Notes: generated by a model from the letters alone, not told the origin. A DNA stretch of 64,000 nucleotides from Roseateles subflavus (GCF_030285365.1 NZ_JASVDS010000002.1:806001-870000); one strand, 5' to 3'. Positions 27,336-38,623 are shown, counted from the first letter of the stretch. Numbers and translations are program-made.

Positions 27336-28466
27336 ATGAAACCCATGAACTTTCGAACCCTTCCCGTGCTGCTGGCCCTGGTGGCAGCCCTCAACGCCGC
27401 ACCGATCCACGCGCAGGCCGCCGCGCCCGACGCCGGACCGGCGACGGGCTACGTGCCGGCCTTCCAGCCCGGGCAGCACCCGGGGACGCCGGCGGGTGCG
27501 CCCAACCAGGTGCTGGTGCTGGGCACGCCGCATCTGGCCGAGTTCGAGGGGCAGCTGCGCCAGGAGCAGCTCGCGCCCCTGTTGGCGCGCCTGCGGCAAT
27601 GGCGCCCGCAGCTGATCGCGGTGGAGCGGCTGTCCGGCCTGCAGTGCGACAGCCTGCGCCGTCAGCCGGCCCGCTATGCCGACACGGTGAAGTCCTACTG
27701 TCCGGACGTGACGCAGGCGGCCCAGTTGACGGGGCTCGATGTCGTGCAGGCCAACGAGGAGGCCGGGCGGCTGCTGGCTGCCTGGCCGGCCCAGCCCACG
27801 CCCGCGCAGCGCCGGCGCCTGGCCGCCGTGTTCCTGGCCGGCGGCGAGTCCATTTCGGCGCTGGTGCAGTGGCTGTATCTGCCGGCGGGCGAGCGTCGGG
27901 CGGGGGAGGGGCTCAATGACGCCCTGGTGGCGCGCCTCGAGCGCCTGCGCGGGCGGGCGAGCGAGGACAGTTGGATCGCCGCGCCGCTGGCCGTCGAGAT
28001 GGGCCTGCAGCGCGTGTACAGCGTGGACGACCATACGTCGGACCTTCCCGACCCGGCCGACACGCAGGCCCAGGAGGCCGCCATCCGGCAGGCCTGGGAC
28101 AACGAGGCGGCACGAACCCGCAGGACACGGGACCAGGCCCTGCGTGAGGGCCTGGCCCAGGCCGGCGGCGTGCTGGCGCTCTACCAGGACTGCAATGCGC
28201 CCGGCATGCCCGCGCTGGTCTACCGCTCCGATTTCGGCGCCGCCCTGGCCGAGCCGTCGCCGCAGGGCTACGGTCGCGCCTATGTCGGCGCCTGGGAGAC
28301 GCGAAATCTGCGCATGGTGGCCAATATCCGCGAGGTCCTGGCGCAGCAGCCGGGGACGCGTCTGCTGACCCTGGTCGGGGCCTCGCACAAGGGCTACTAC
28401 GAGGCCTATCTCCAGCAGATGCACGATGTGCGCCTGGTGAATCCGATGGCCGTGCTGAAGGACTGA
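27336..28466 (+). CDS. secreted DUF5694-like protein
   Basis: 376-residue protein with a signal peptide (hydrophobic residues ~8-25, cleavage near IHAQA). The body starts with NQVLVLGTPHLAEFEGQL and contains RLRQWRPQLIAVERLSG. A conserved-looking end reads LVGASHKGYYEAYLQQMHDVRLVNP. These features resemble DUF5694, a family distantly akin to TraB/TIKI proteins with a GxxH near both ends; a hydrolase role is only a guess. AGAGG precedes the start; a second ATG three codons on is possible. Neighbours give no functional clue. Confidence 0.75.
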   Translation: MKPMNFRTLPVLLALVAALNAAPIHAQAAAPDAGPATGYVPAFQPGQHPGTPAGAPNQVLVLGTPHLAEFEGQLRQEQLAPLLARLRQWRPQLIAVERLSGLQCDSLRRQPARYADTVKSYCPDVTQAAQLTGLDVVQANEEAGRLLAAWPAQPTPAQRRRLAAVFLAGGESISALVQWLYLPAGERRAGEGLNDALVARLERLRGRASEDSWIAAPLAVEMGLQRVYSVDDHTSDLPDPADTQAQEAAIRQAWDNEAARTRRTRDQALREGLAQAGGVLALYQDCNAPGMPALVYRSDFGAALAEPSPQGYGRAYVGAWETRNLRMVANIREVLAQQPGTRLLTLVGASHKGYYEAYLQQMHDVRLVNPMAVLKD

Positions 28467-28500
28467 GGTCGCGTGGCGCAGGGGCGCGGCGACGGGTCCG

Positions 28501-28506
28501 TAGAAT
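28501..28506 (+). promoter_or_regulatory. -10-like hexamer before yggL
   Basis: TAGAAT ends seven bases before the ATG at 28514, with no Shine-Dalgarno sequence. This fits a leaderless transcript and also argues against the ATG at 28505, which overlaps the hexamer. Confidence 0.4.
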
Positions 28507-28513
28507 GCGGCCC

Positions 28514-28918
28514 ATGACTCAACACACCGTCCCCTCGCTGTCCAGGCGCCGCCTGGCCCGTCTCAACCGCCGCCAGCGCAAGAAGCTGTACGTCGGCGAG
28601 TTCCAGGAGCTGGGCTTCTGGGTCGAGCTGAAGTTCAAGTCCGCCCTGGATGACGCCGCCCTGGATGCCTTCTGTGACGCCGTCTATCCGGCACTGGCGG
28701 CACTGGGCCTTCAGATCGGTGGCCTGGGCGGCTGGGTGCCCCTGTCCGAGACCGACGGCTTCGTCGGCACGCTGGGCCGCGGTTCCGTCACCGACGCCCA
28801 GCGCGACGCTGCCGCCGCCTGGCTCAAGGCTTGCCCGGCCGTGGCGCAGGTGCGCGTCAGTGGCTGGGTGGATGCCTGGTATCCGCGCGACGAAGAGCTG
28901 CAGCTGACCGACGTCTGA
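28514..28918 (+). CDS. yggL: YggL family 50S ribosome-binding protein
   Basis: 134-residue DUF469/YggL protein. The diagnostic N-terminal RRLARLNRRQRKKLYVGEFQELGF is present, with FDAFCDAVYPALAAL-like helices and GWVPLSETDGFVGT in the middle. The E. coli homologue associates with the 50S subunit and affects assembly; I assume the same here. It appears monocistronic, ending before a UUCG-capped terminator. Confidence 0.9.
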   Translation: MTQHTVPSLSRRRLARLNRRQRKKLYVGEFQELGFWVELKFKSALDDAALDAFCDAVYPALAALGLQIGGLGGWVPLSETDGFVGTLGRGSVTDAQRDAAAAWLKACPAVAQVRVSGWVDAWYPRDEELQLTDV

Positions 28919-28993
28919 GCCGGGTCCGGACGCGGCAGCCCGAGCGCCGCGCGAGGGCCGTCGCCGGCGTCGAGCCGCTCCGCTGCCGCAGCG

Positions 28994-29018
28994 AGCCGTC
29001 CTTCGGGGCGGCTTTTTT
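28994..29018 (+). terminator. terminator after yggL
   Basis: AGCCGTCC and GGGCGGCT form an 8-bp stem (one G-U pair) closed by a TTCG tetraloop and followed by six Ts. Confidence 0.85.
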
Positions 29019-29066
29019 CTTTGTCAATAGCTATATTTTGTTTATATCTTTCGGACTTTCCCGGTT

Positions 29067-29082
29067 CTTGAACCGGTTCAAG
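29067..29082. promoter_or_regulatory. Dnr/FNR-type box upstream of norC
   Basis: CTTGAACCGGTTCAAG is a perfect palindrome containing TTGA-N6-TCAA, the consensus layout of FNR/Dnr/NnrR regulators. Its centre is 70 bp before the norC start. A start of transcription at the usual 41.5 bp from the centre would fall near 29116, still upstream of the gene. The Crp/FNR-type gene at 35058 is the obvious candidate to bind it. Confidence 0.8.
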
Positions 29083-29144
29083 GATTCTTGCCTTCTGCAC
29101 CCCTAGTCTTGCGGCCATCTGTTTGAACCACGCAAGGAGGCCCC

Positions 29145-29576
29145 ATGAGTCAGGGCAGCGGTTTCACCAAGCAGATGGCACGAAACATGTTCTGGGGCGG
29201 ATCCGTCTTCTTCGCCCTCCTGTTCGCGGCCATCGTGTTCCACACCGAGCAGCGCATCCCGCAGCGCTCCAACGCCCAGGCCATCACCCCGGCCGTCGTG
29301 GCGGGCAAGAAGATCTGGGAGACGCGCAACTGCATCGGCTGCCACACGCTGCTGGGCGAGGGCGCCTACTTCGCGCCGGAGCTGGGCAATGTCTACAAGC
29401 GCCGCGGCGGCGATTTCATCAAGGCCTGGATGAAGGCCCAGCCCACCCACGCCGAGGGCCGCCGCCAGATGCCCCAGTTCAACCTGGACGAGCAGCAGCT
29501 CAATGACCTGGTCGAGTTCCTCAAGTGGACCGGCGAGATCAACACCGAGCAGTGGCCCCCCAACATCGAAGGCTGA
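29145..29576 (+). CDS. norC: nitric oxide reductase cytochrome c subunit
   Basis: 143-residue membrane-anchored cytochrome c of cNOR, passing electrons to NorB. One N-terminal membrane anchor is at about 14-33, the heme site CIGCH at 63-67, and an axial Met in GRRQMPQFN. AAGGAGG lies before the ATG. It is the first gene of norCBQ-FeS-norD, downstream of a Dnr-type box, so expression should require low oxygen plus NO. Confidence 0.97.
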   Translation: MSQGSGFTKQMARNMFWGGSVFFALLFAAIVFHTEQRIPQRSNAQAITPAVVAGKKIWETRNCIGCHTLLGEGAYFAPELGNVYKRRGGDFIKAWMKAQPTHAEGRRQMPQFNLDEQQLNDLVEFLKWTGEINTEQWPPNIEG

Positions 29577-31043
<1,467 letters not shown>

Positions 31044-31068
31044 TTGACCCGTGAACGAGGAGGACCCG

Positions 31069-31881
31069 GTGGACAGACTCCAGGTACCCGCCGCCCAGCT
31101 GGGGCCAGGCGAGCTGCCTTTCTATGCGGAGCAGGGAGAGGAATGCCGGGTCTTCGCTCACGCGCATGCCCAGCGCCTGCCCTTGCTCATCAAGGGGCCG
31201 ACGGGCTGTGGCAAGACCCGCTTCGTCGAGCACATGGCGGCCCGCCTGGGCCGCCCCCTCATCACGGTCAGCTGCCATGACGACCTCACGGCCGCCGACC
31301 TGGTGGGCCGCTTCCTGATCCAGGACGGCGCCACCGTCTGGAGCGACGGGCCGCTGACGCGGGCCGTGCGCCAGGGCGCCCTCTGCTACCTCGACGAGGT
31401 GGTGGAGGCGCGTCGCGACACCACGGTCGTGCTGCACCCGCTGGCGGACGACCGCCGCATGCTGCCCATCGAGCGCACCGGTGAGCAGATCGCCGCGGCG
31501 CCCGGCTTCATGCTGGTGATCTCCTACAACCCCGGCTATCAGAACCTGCTCAAGAGCCTCAAGCCGAGCACGCGGCAGCGCTTCGTTGCGCTGCAGATGG
31601 GCTATCCGGCGCCGGAGGTGGAACAGCGCATCGTGCAGACCGAATCGGCCTGCGACGAACGGCTGTCCCAGCAGCTGGTGCGCCTGGCCGCCGCCTTGCG
31701 ACGCCTGGGCGAGCATGACCTCGAGGAGACGGTCAGCACCCGCCTGCTGGTGGCCGCCGCCCGCCTGGCCGTTGCCGGCCTGCCGCTGCACCTGGCCGTC
31801 CAGGCCGCCATCGTGGACGCGCTGACGGACGAGGCCGACACGGCCGCCGCCCTGGCCGAGGTGGTGAGCGCGGTGCTCTGA
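31069..31881 (+). CDS. norQ: NorQ, MoxR-type AAA+ ATPase for NOR maturation
   Basis: 270-residue AAA+ ATPase of the CbbQ/NirQ/NorQ group, which works with NorD to insert the non-heme iron of NorB. Walker A GPTGCGKT is at residues 43-50, Walker B region ALCYLDEVVEARRD, and the C-terminal part matches the lid domain. The GTG at 31069 follows a strong GAGGAGG by five bases and gives the family-typical N terminus; the frame also offers a GTG at 31051. The gene lies 25 bp after norB. Confidence 0.94.
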   Translation: MDRLQVPAAQLGPGELPFYAEQGEECRVFAHAHAQRLPLLIKGPTGCGKTRFVEHMAARLGRPLITVSCHDDLTAADLVGRFLIQDGATVWSDGPLTRAVRQGALCYLDEVVEARRDTTVVLHPLADDRRMLPIERTGEQIAAAPGFMLVISYNPGYQNLLKSLKPSTRQRFVALQMGYPAPEVEQRIVQTESACDERLSQQLVRLAAALRRLGEHDLEETVSTRLLVAAARLAVAGLPLHLAVQAAIVDALTDEADTAAALAEVVSAVL

Positions 31882-31884
31882 CAC

Positions 31885-32958
31885 ATGGGCGGCCCTCCCT
31901 CTGCCCTGCTGAAGCCCGTGGGCGGCAGCGGCCGCTCGGCGCCCTCGCAGCGCCTGCGCCGCAGCCTGCAGTTGGGCTTCTTTCTTCTGTTCGTCTCGGC
32001 GCCGCTGCTGGACCTGCTGCGCTTTGACCTCCACGAGACGCAGCTGTGGCTCCTCGGCCAGCCCTGGCATCTCGGCCTGGACGCCGTCCAGCACGGCCGC
32101 GCCAGCGGTGCCGACGCCGCGCTGAACCTGCTGCTGAAGGCGCTGCTGCCCCTCGTGCTCGTGGTGGGCGGCTTCCTGTTCGTGGCCTGGCGCTACGGCC
32201 GGCTCTACTGCGGCTGGCTGTGCCCGCACTTCTCCATCGTGGAGCTGCTCAACGACCTGCTGCACCGCGCCATCGGCAAGCTCTCGCTGTGGGACCGCCT
32301 ACCCGTGAAGCGTGCCGGCCGCAGCCCGGACAGCCGCTGGTGGCCCGTGTTCGGCCTGGCCTGCGCACTGCTGGGCTTTGTGTGGGCCATCACCCTGGCC
32401 AGCTATCTGCTGCCCCCGCGGGCGCTGTGGAGCGACCTGTGGAACGGCACGCTGACGCCCAACCAGGCCCGCTTCATCGGCATCGGCACGCTGGTCTTCA
32501 CCGCCGAGTTCGCCTTCGCCCGGCACCTGTTCTGCCGCTTCGGCTGCGCCGTGGGTCTGTTCCAGAGTCTCATGTGGATGGCCAATCCGCGCGGCATGGT
32601 GGTGGCCTTCAAGCGCGAGCAGGCCCGGGACTGCAAGTCCTGCGACATCAGTCCCGGCCTGGCCGGCTCGGCCTGCGACACCGCCTGCCCCATGCGCCTG
32701 AACCCGCGCAACATCAAGCGCATGATGTTCTCCTGCGTGCAGTGCGGCCAGTGCCTGGACGCCTGCGAGAACTCCCAAGGCCGGCGTGACAAGGCCCCGC
32801 TGCTGGAATGGCAGGTGGGCATCGAGGCGGTGCGCGAGACCCTGCGCCAGAAAAAGCTGGAGGCCCAGCCGCTGGCGCCTCCCGGTGACCCGCCCGCAGG
32901 CCGCGAGACCGGCGTTCCCGCCACCAATGACGCCCGCCCGGACCGGGAGGCCGCCTGA
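31885..32958 (+). CDS. membrane-bound polyferredoxin-like 4Fe-4S protein in the nor operon
   Basis: 357-residue membrane protein with about four helices (around residues 30-50, 85-105, 150-175 and 195-215) and several Cys motifs. YCGWLCP and CRFGCAVG face the membrane part. Two clusters in the soluble tail, CKSCDISPGL...CDTACP and CVQCGQCLDACE, are ferredoxin-like. The architecture recalls NapH and CcoG/RdxI. It starts three bases after norQ and its stop overlaps the norD start, so it is part of the same unit. It could feed electrons during iron insertion or to NOR; neither is proven. Confidence 0.85.
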   Translation: MGGPPSALLKPVGGSGRSAPSQRLRRSLQLGFFLLFVSAPLLDLLRFDLHETQLWLLGQPWHLGLDAVQHGRASGADAALNLLLKALLPLVLVVGGFLFVAWRYGRLYCGWLCPHFSIVELLNDLLHRAIGKLSLWDRLPVKRAGRSPDSRWWPVFGLACALLGFVWAITLASYLLPPRALWSDLWNGTLTPNQARFIGIGTLVFTAEFAFARHLFCRFGCAVGLFQSLMWMANPRGMVVAFKREQARDCKSCDISPGLAGSACDTACPMRLNPRNIKRMMFSCVQCGQCLDACENSQGRRDKAPLLEWQVGIEAVRETLRQKKLEAQPLAPPGDPPAGRETGVPATNDARPDREAA

Positions 32959-34826
32959 TGGAAGAGTGGGTTGGCAAGACCTGGCACCGCTGGGTGACCC
33001 GCGCCGCCGAGCAAGGCCATCCGGAGGCCGCCGTGGAGCTGGCGCAGGTGCAGCGCGCCCTGGGCCTGCTGTTCCGCGCCGGCGGCGGCTCGCATGCCTT
33101 GCGCCTGGCCGAAGCCCAGGCCCTGCGCCATGGCGGCCCGCGCGGCTGGCTGCAGCGCCTGGCCGGCAGCGAGCAGCGTGCGGCCCAGGCCCAGTTGGGG
33201 CCCGAGGTGCTGGCCCTGCCGGCGCGGCTGGATGTGTTCGACGACCCGGCCCTGAACCGCGGGCTCTATCTCTGGCTGGCGGCCCTGTCTGCCTGCTGGA
33301 GCGCCGGCGAATCCTCCGGATCCGGCGGGGCAGGGGAGGGCGGCTGGGTCACCGCCAATGTGCAGGCCACGTCGCGGGCCCTGGCGCGCTTCCCCGGCCT
33401 CGCGGACCTTCAGGATCGCCTGCTGGAGGCTCATCTGCGCCAGCGCCCCGATCCCGAGACCCTCGGCGCCGAGGCGGCCCCGGAGCGCCTGCTGCGCCAG
33501 GCCCTGCAGGCCCGAGGCCGGCTGGAAGGCCTGCCCGCCGCTGCACATTCGCTGCATCCCGAGACCCTGGCCGCCGTGTGGCTGTGGCTGCAGCCGGCGC
33601 CCGCGATGGCGCCCATGGCCGCCCGCAAGGAAGGCGCCGCGCCCACCGCCGGCAGCAAGGCCGCCCAGGACCGCCAGCGCCGCAGTGCCCGTCGCAACGA
33701 GGACAGCAGCAGCAAGCAGGGCCTGATCCTGATGTTCCGCGCGGAGTCGGTGCTGTCCTGGTCCGAATTCGTCAAGGTCAACCGGGCCGGCGATGACGAC
33801 CCCGACAGCGATGGCGCCGCCGTGGCCAACGACATGCACCAGCTCGACGTGGCCGAGGGCGGCGAGACCCTGGCCTCGCGGGTGCGCTTCGACCTGGACC
33901 TGCCCAGCGCCGCCGCGGACGATGCCCCTGTGGGCCTGCCTGAGCGCCTGCCCGAGTGGGACTGGAAGGCGCAGGTGCTGCGCGAGGACTACTGCGGCTT
34001 GCAGCGCTTCGTCGCGGCAAGACCTGACCCCTGGCAGCCGCCACCGGCCCTGCGTCTGCTGGGCCACCGCATGCGCCGCCGCCTGGAGGTGCTGCGCGCC
34101 GCGCCGCGCTGGCAGAAGGGCCTGGCCCAGGGCGACGAGCTGGACCTCGACGCCTGGGTGCGGCATGCCAGCGAAACCCGGCTGATGGGCGGGCGCCGCT
34201 CGGCGGAGTCCCCGCCCGTCTTCCAGCAGCCCCAGCGCCAGGACCGCAGCCTGGCCTGCCTGCTGATGGCCGACCTGAGCCTGTCCACCGATGCCTGCGT
34301 GCAGGGCGAGATGCGCGTCATCGACGTCATCCGCGATGCGCTCTATGTGTTCGGCGAGGCGCTCGCCGGCCTGGGCGATCCCTTCGAGATGCTGGGCTTC
34401 TCCTCCGTCAAGCGCCAGCAGGTGCGCATCCAGCAGCTCAAGGCCTTCGACGAGCGCTGGGGGGCGCAGCCGCGCCACCGGGTGGGGGCGATCAAGCCGG
34501 GCTTCTACACCCGCATGGGCGCGGCCCTGCGCCACGCCACGGATCGCCTGGGCGAGCGGCCGGAGCGCCAGCGTCTGCTGCTGCTGCTGACCGACGGCAA
34601 GCCCAATGACCTGGATCATTACGAGGGGCGCTGGGGTCTGGAGGACACCCGCCAGGCGGTGCTGGCCGCGCGCCAGGCCGGCTTGACCCCCCTGTGCATC
34701 AGCATCGACGAAGGGCCGGCCGACTACCTGCCCTACCTGTTCGGCCAGCAGGGCTTCGTGCATCTGCGGCGCCCGCAGGAGCTCGTCCGCAGCCTGCCCC
34801 GGCTGTACGCGCGGCTGGCGGCCTGA
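32958..34826 (+). CDS. norD: NorD, VWA-domain protein for NOR maturation
   Basis: 622-residue partner of NorQ. The N-terminal half is helical with low-complexity Ala/Gly/Ser linkers. The C-terminal ~200 residues form a von Willebrand A domain with the metal-adhesion motif DLSLSTDAC, GFYTRMGAALRHAT and LLLLTDGKPNDLDHYEG. Such VWA proteins guide the AAA+ partner to its substrate. The start overlaps the previous stop (TGATG). An exact copy of the dispersed GCAAGACCTGACCCC element lies in the coding sequence at 34017, encoding ARPDPW within a linker-like stretch. Confidence 0.93.
   Translation: MEEWVGKTWHRWVTRAAEQGHPEAAVELAQVQRALGLLFRAGGGSHALRLAEAQALRHGGPRGWLQRLAGSEQRAAQAQLGPEVLALPARLDVFDDPALNRGLYLWLAALSACWSAGESSGSGGAGEGGWVTANVQATSRALARFPGLADLQDRLLEAHLRQRPDPETLGAEAAPERLLRQALQARGRLEGLPAAAHSLHPETLAAVWLWLQPAPAMAPMAARKEGAAPTAGSKAAQDRQRRSARRNEDSSSKQGLILMFRAESVLSWSEFVKVNRAGDDDPDSDGAAVANDMHQLDVAEGGETLASRVRFDLDLPSAAADDAPVGLPERLPEWDWKAQVLREDYCGLQRFVAARPDPWQPPPALRLLGHRMRRRLEVLRAAPRWQKGLAQGDELDLDAWVRHASETRLMGGRRSAESPPVFQQPQRQDRSLACLLMADLSLSTDACVQGEMRVIDVIRDALYVFGEALAGLGDPFEMLGFSSVKRQQVRIQQLKAFDERWGAQPRHRVGAIKPGFYTRMGAALRHATDRLGERPERQRLLLLLTDGKPNDLDHYEGRWGLEDTRQAVLAARQAGLTPLCISIDEGPADYLPYLFGQQGFVHLRRPQELVRSLPRLYARLAA
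34017..34031 (+). repeat. dispersed repeat, copy B (inside norD)
   Basis: GCAAGACCTGACCCC, identical over 15 bases to the copy between nirS and nirM. It lies within the norD reading frame without breaking it. Confidence 0.6.
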
Positions 34827-34907
34827 GCGCCGTCCGGCGCCCGCCCGGTTTGCAGGGCTTTGTGCGGCCGACGAACCGGCCCGCGCCGCCGCCACGAACG
34901 CGGTACA

Positions 34908-34956
34908 TCGGAGGAACTAGCGAGCGACAGCCTCCCCATCGTTCGGAAGAACTAGC
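34908..34956 (+). repeat. 14-bp direct repeat upstream of the Dnr-type gene
   Basis: TCGGAGGAACTAGC (34908-34921) and TCGGAAGAACTAGC (34943-34956) differ at one base and are spaced 35 bp apart. They precede the FNR-type box at 34969 by 13 bp. Their regular spacing suggests a second regulator, but no family can be named. Confidence 0.55.
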
Positions 34957-34968
34957 CGCCGGCCGCAC

Positions 34969-34982
34969 TTGATCCGCCTCAA
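34969..34982. promoter_or_regulatory. FNR/Anr-type box upstream of the regulator gene
   Basis: TTGATCCGCCTCAA fits TTGAT-N4-ATCAA with one mismatch. It lies 75 bp before the ATG of the Crp/FNR-type gene, so an oxygen-sensing FNR/Anr protein encoded elsewhere, or the regulator itself, may control it. Confidence 0.6.
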
Positions 34983-35057
34983 ATGGGCGGGCGGAGCGCT
35001 CCACAGAATCGCGTCCGTCAGGCCTTCACAGGTCGCCAGCCCATCCAGGGAGCCCGC

Positions 35058-35756
35058 ATGCCAGCCACCTTCGATCTTCCTCGCTATCTGTCCGTGCTGC
35101 CGCTGTTCGGCGACATGCAGCCCACCGAGCTGCAGGCGCTCGCCCAGCAGGGATGCCAGCTGCACCGCATGGGCCGCGGCGAGACCGTGTTCCGCGTGGG
35201 CCAGGCCTGCGACGCCTTCCATGTCGTGGTGACGGGGCAGGTCAAGCTCTACGCCCTCTCGCCGAGCGGCGCGGAGAAGGTCATCGAGCTGGTCGGCCCC
35301 GGCAACAGCTTCGGCGAGGCGCTCATGTTCACGGACCGCCCGCACATCGTGAATGCGCAGACGCTGTCGGAGTGCCTGCTGCTGTCGATCAGCAAGGCAG
35401 CGGTGATGGAGGAGATCGCCCGCGAGCCCCGCTTCGCGCTGCGCATGCTGGCCGGCGTGTCACGCCGCCTGCATGGCCTCATCCGCGATGTGGAGTCCTA
35501 CTGCCTGCACAGCGGCATCCAGCGCGTGATCGGCTTTCTGCTGAGCGAGCAGGACGAGGACGACTGCGTGCCGGCCGACACCCTGACCGTCTCGCTGCCG
35601 GTCAGCAAGGCCACCATCGCCTCGCGCCTGTCGCTGACGCCGGAGTACTTCTCGCGCGTGCTGCACGAGCTGGAGGCGGAGGGCCTGATCCAGATCGACC
35701 GCCGCGACATCCGCATCCTCAACACCCGCAGCCTGGCGTCCTATCCCTTGCAGTGA
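35058..35756 (+). CDS. dnr: Crp/FNR-family regulator, Dnr/NnrR-like
   Basis: 232-residue regulator. The cyclic-nucleotide-binding-like beta-roll is at ~20-140 (FRVGQACDAFHVVVTGQVKLY, FGEALMF), a dimer helix follows, then a C-terminal winged helix (VSKATIASRLSLTPEYFSRVLHELE). It lacks the N-terminal Cys cluster of FNR, as in Dnr/NnrR proteins that sense NO through heme. Its place between nor and nir operons and the TTGA-N6-TCAA boxes at both make it the likely NO-responsive activator. The ATG follows CAGGGAG. The 3' end overlaps that of the convergent nirE by 16 bp. Confidence 0.9.
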   Translation: MPATFDLPRYLSVLPLFGDMQPTELQALAQQGCQLHRMGRGETVFRVGQACDAFHVVVTGQVKLYALSPSGAEKVIELVGPGNSFGEALMFTDRPHIVNAQTLSECLLLSISKAAVMEEIAREPRFALRMLAGVSRRLHGLIRDVESYCLHSGIQRVIGFLLSEQDEDDCVPADTLTVSLPVSKATIASRLSLTPEYFSRVLHELEAEGLIQIDRRDIRILNTRSLASYPLQ

Positions 35757-36574
35757 GCGGCCCGCATCGCCGGGCTGAGCTGCTCATGCAGGGCGGCCAC
35801 CTCGCCGATGATCAGCAGGGCCGGCGGCTTGATGCCGTGCAGCTTCGCCAGCATCGGCAGCGTCTGCAGGCTGCCGCGCAGGCAGCGCTGCTGGGGCGTG
35901 CTGGCCTTCTCGATGAGCGCGGCCGGCGTGTCGGGGGAGAGCCCGTGGCGGATGAGCTGCTCGCTGATGATGGGCAGGCTGCCCAGTCCCATGTAGATCA
36001 CCACGGTCTGGCGCGCCCGGGCCAGCATGTCCCAGTCCAGGTCCACCGAGCGCGGCTCGCCCTCCACGGCCTCGCGCAGGTGGCCCGTGGCGAAGACCAG
36101 CGAACAGGCGTGGTCCCGGTGCGTGAGCGGGATGCCCGCCAGCGCGCCGGCCGCCTGCGCCGCACTGATGCCGGGAATCGTCTCGAAGGGAATGCCGGCC
36201 TCCGCCAGGGCCTGCGCCTCCTCGCCGCCGCGGCCGAAGATGTAGGGGTCGCCGCCCTTGAGGCGCAGCACCGCGCGGCCGCTGCGGGCGAGGCGAATCA
36301 TCAGCTCGATGATGCCCTCCTGCGTGAGCGTGTGATGGCCGGCTTCCTTGCCGACATAGATCAAGTCCGCGTCGTCGCGGATCAGCTTGAGCACGTCCTT
36401 GGACACGAGGTGGTCGTAGAGCACCAGCGTGGCCTGGCCCAGCGCGCGTGCGGCCTTGACCGTCAGCAGGTCCGGGTCGCCGGGGCCGGCACCGACCAGC
36501 GTGACGTGGGCGGGCGAGGCCGCCGGGGTGGCAGTGCTGTTCGAGAAGTACAGCGGCTCGTCGAGTCGGCTCAT
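35741..36574 (-). CDS. nirE: uroporphyrinogen-III C-methyltransferase for heme d1
   Basis: 277-residue SAM-dependent methyltransferase making precorrin-2, the entry into siroheme and heme d1. The SUMT motif GAGPGDPDLLTVKAA starts at residue 28, followed by VYVGKEAGHH-like and GGDPYIFGRGGEEA, then IPGISAAQAAGA and PLTHRDHA. AAGGAG precedes the ATG at 36574. It is transcribed away from nirS and shares with it a long palindromic Dnr-type box, so NirE is made when heme d1 is needed. A cobA role cannot be excluded, but the context favours nirE. Confidence 0.93.
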   Translation of the reverse strand: MSRLDEPLYFSNSTATPAASPAHVTLVGAGPGDPDLLTVKAARALGQATLVLYDHLVSKDVLKLIRDDADLIYVGKEAGHHTLTQEGIIELMIRLARSGRAVLRLKGGDPYIFGRGGEEAQALAEAGIPFETIPGISAAQAAGALAGIPLTHRDHACSLVFATGHLREAVEGEPRSVDLDWDMLARARQTVVIYMGLGSLPIISEQLIRHGLSPDTPAALIEKASTPQQRCLRGSLQTLPMLAKLHGIKPPALLIIGEVAALHEQLSPAMRAAHCKG

Positions 36575-36617
36575 GGGGCTCTCCTTGGATGGGCCCATTG
36601 TGGAAAGGGGCTCTTGT

Positions 36618-36645
36618 GGCGTCCTTGAACCAGTTCAAGGACGCC
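36618..36645. promoter_or_regulatory. 28-bp palindrome with Dnr box between nirE and nirS
   Basis: A 13-bp perfect inverted repeat with a two-base centre contains CTTGAACCAGTTCAAG (36624-36639), hence TTGA-N6-TCAA. It lies 44 bp from the nirE start and 140 bp from that of nirS, and could serve both. The extension beyond the usual 16 bp is unusual. Confidence 0.8.
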
Positions 36646-36668
36646 GGGCGCGCGCGGCGGGACGATGA

Positions 36669-38519
<1,851 letters not shown>

Positions 38520-38530
38520 GGCCCCCAGAC

Positions 38531-38547
38531 CTGGCACGGAGTGCCAG
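38531..38547 (+). terminator. hairpin 1 after nirS
   Basis: CTGGCAC-GGA-GTGCCAG, a 7-bp perfect stem 11 bases after the nirS stop. It has no T tract, so mRNA protection or partial attenuation is more likely than full termination. Confidence 0.5.
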
Positions 38548-38560
38548 ACCCGCGAGGGGG

Positions 38561-38593
38561 CAGGGAAGCCCGGGTCGGCCCGGCGCTTCCCTG
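38561..38593 (+). terminator. hairpin 2 after nirS
   Basis: A 14-bp stem with one bulged C and a TCGG loop (CAGGGAAGCCCGGG paired with its near-complement). No T run follows. Together with hairpin 1 it probably blocks 3' exonucleases or dampens transcription into nirM. Confidence 0.55.
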
Positions 38594-38608
38594 GCGCCCC
38601 GGACAACT

Positions 38609-38623
38609 GCAAGACCTGACCCC
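38609..38623 (+). repeat. dispersed repeat, copy C (between nirS and nirM)
   Basis: GCAAGACCTGACCCC, followed by a third inverted repeat, CCCCAGC/GCTGGGG, at 38620-38643. Confidence 0.6.

Noticed and set aside
34983-35057. An earlier ATG at 34983 as the start of the Dnr-like regulator
   Set aside because: It lies directly against the FNR-type box, has no ribosome-binding site and would add residues absent from the family.
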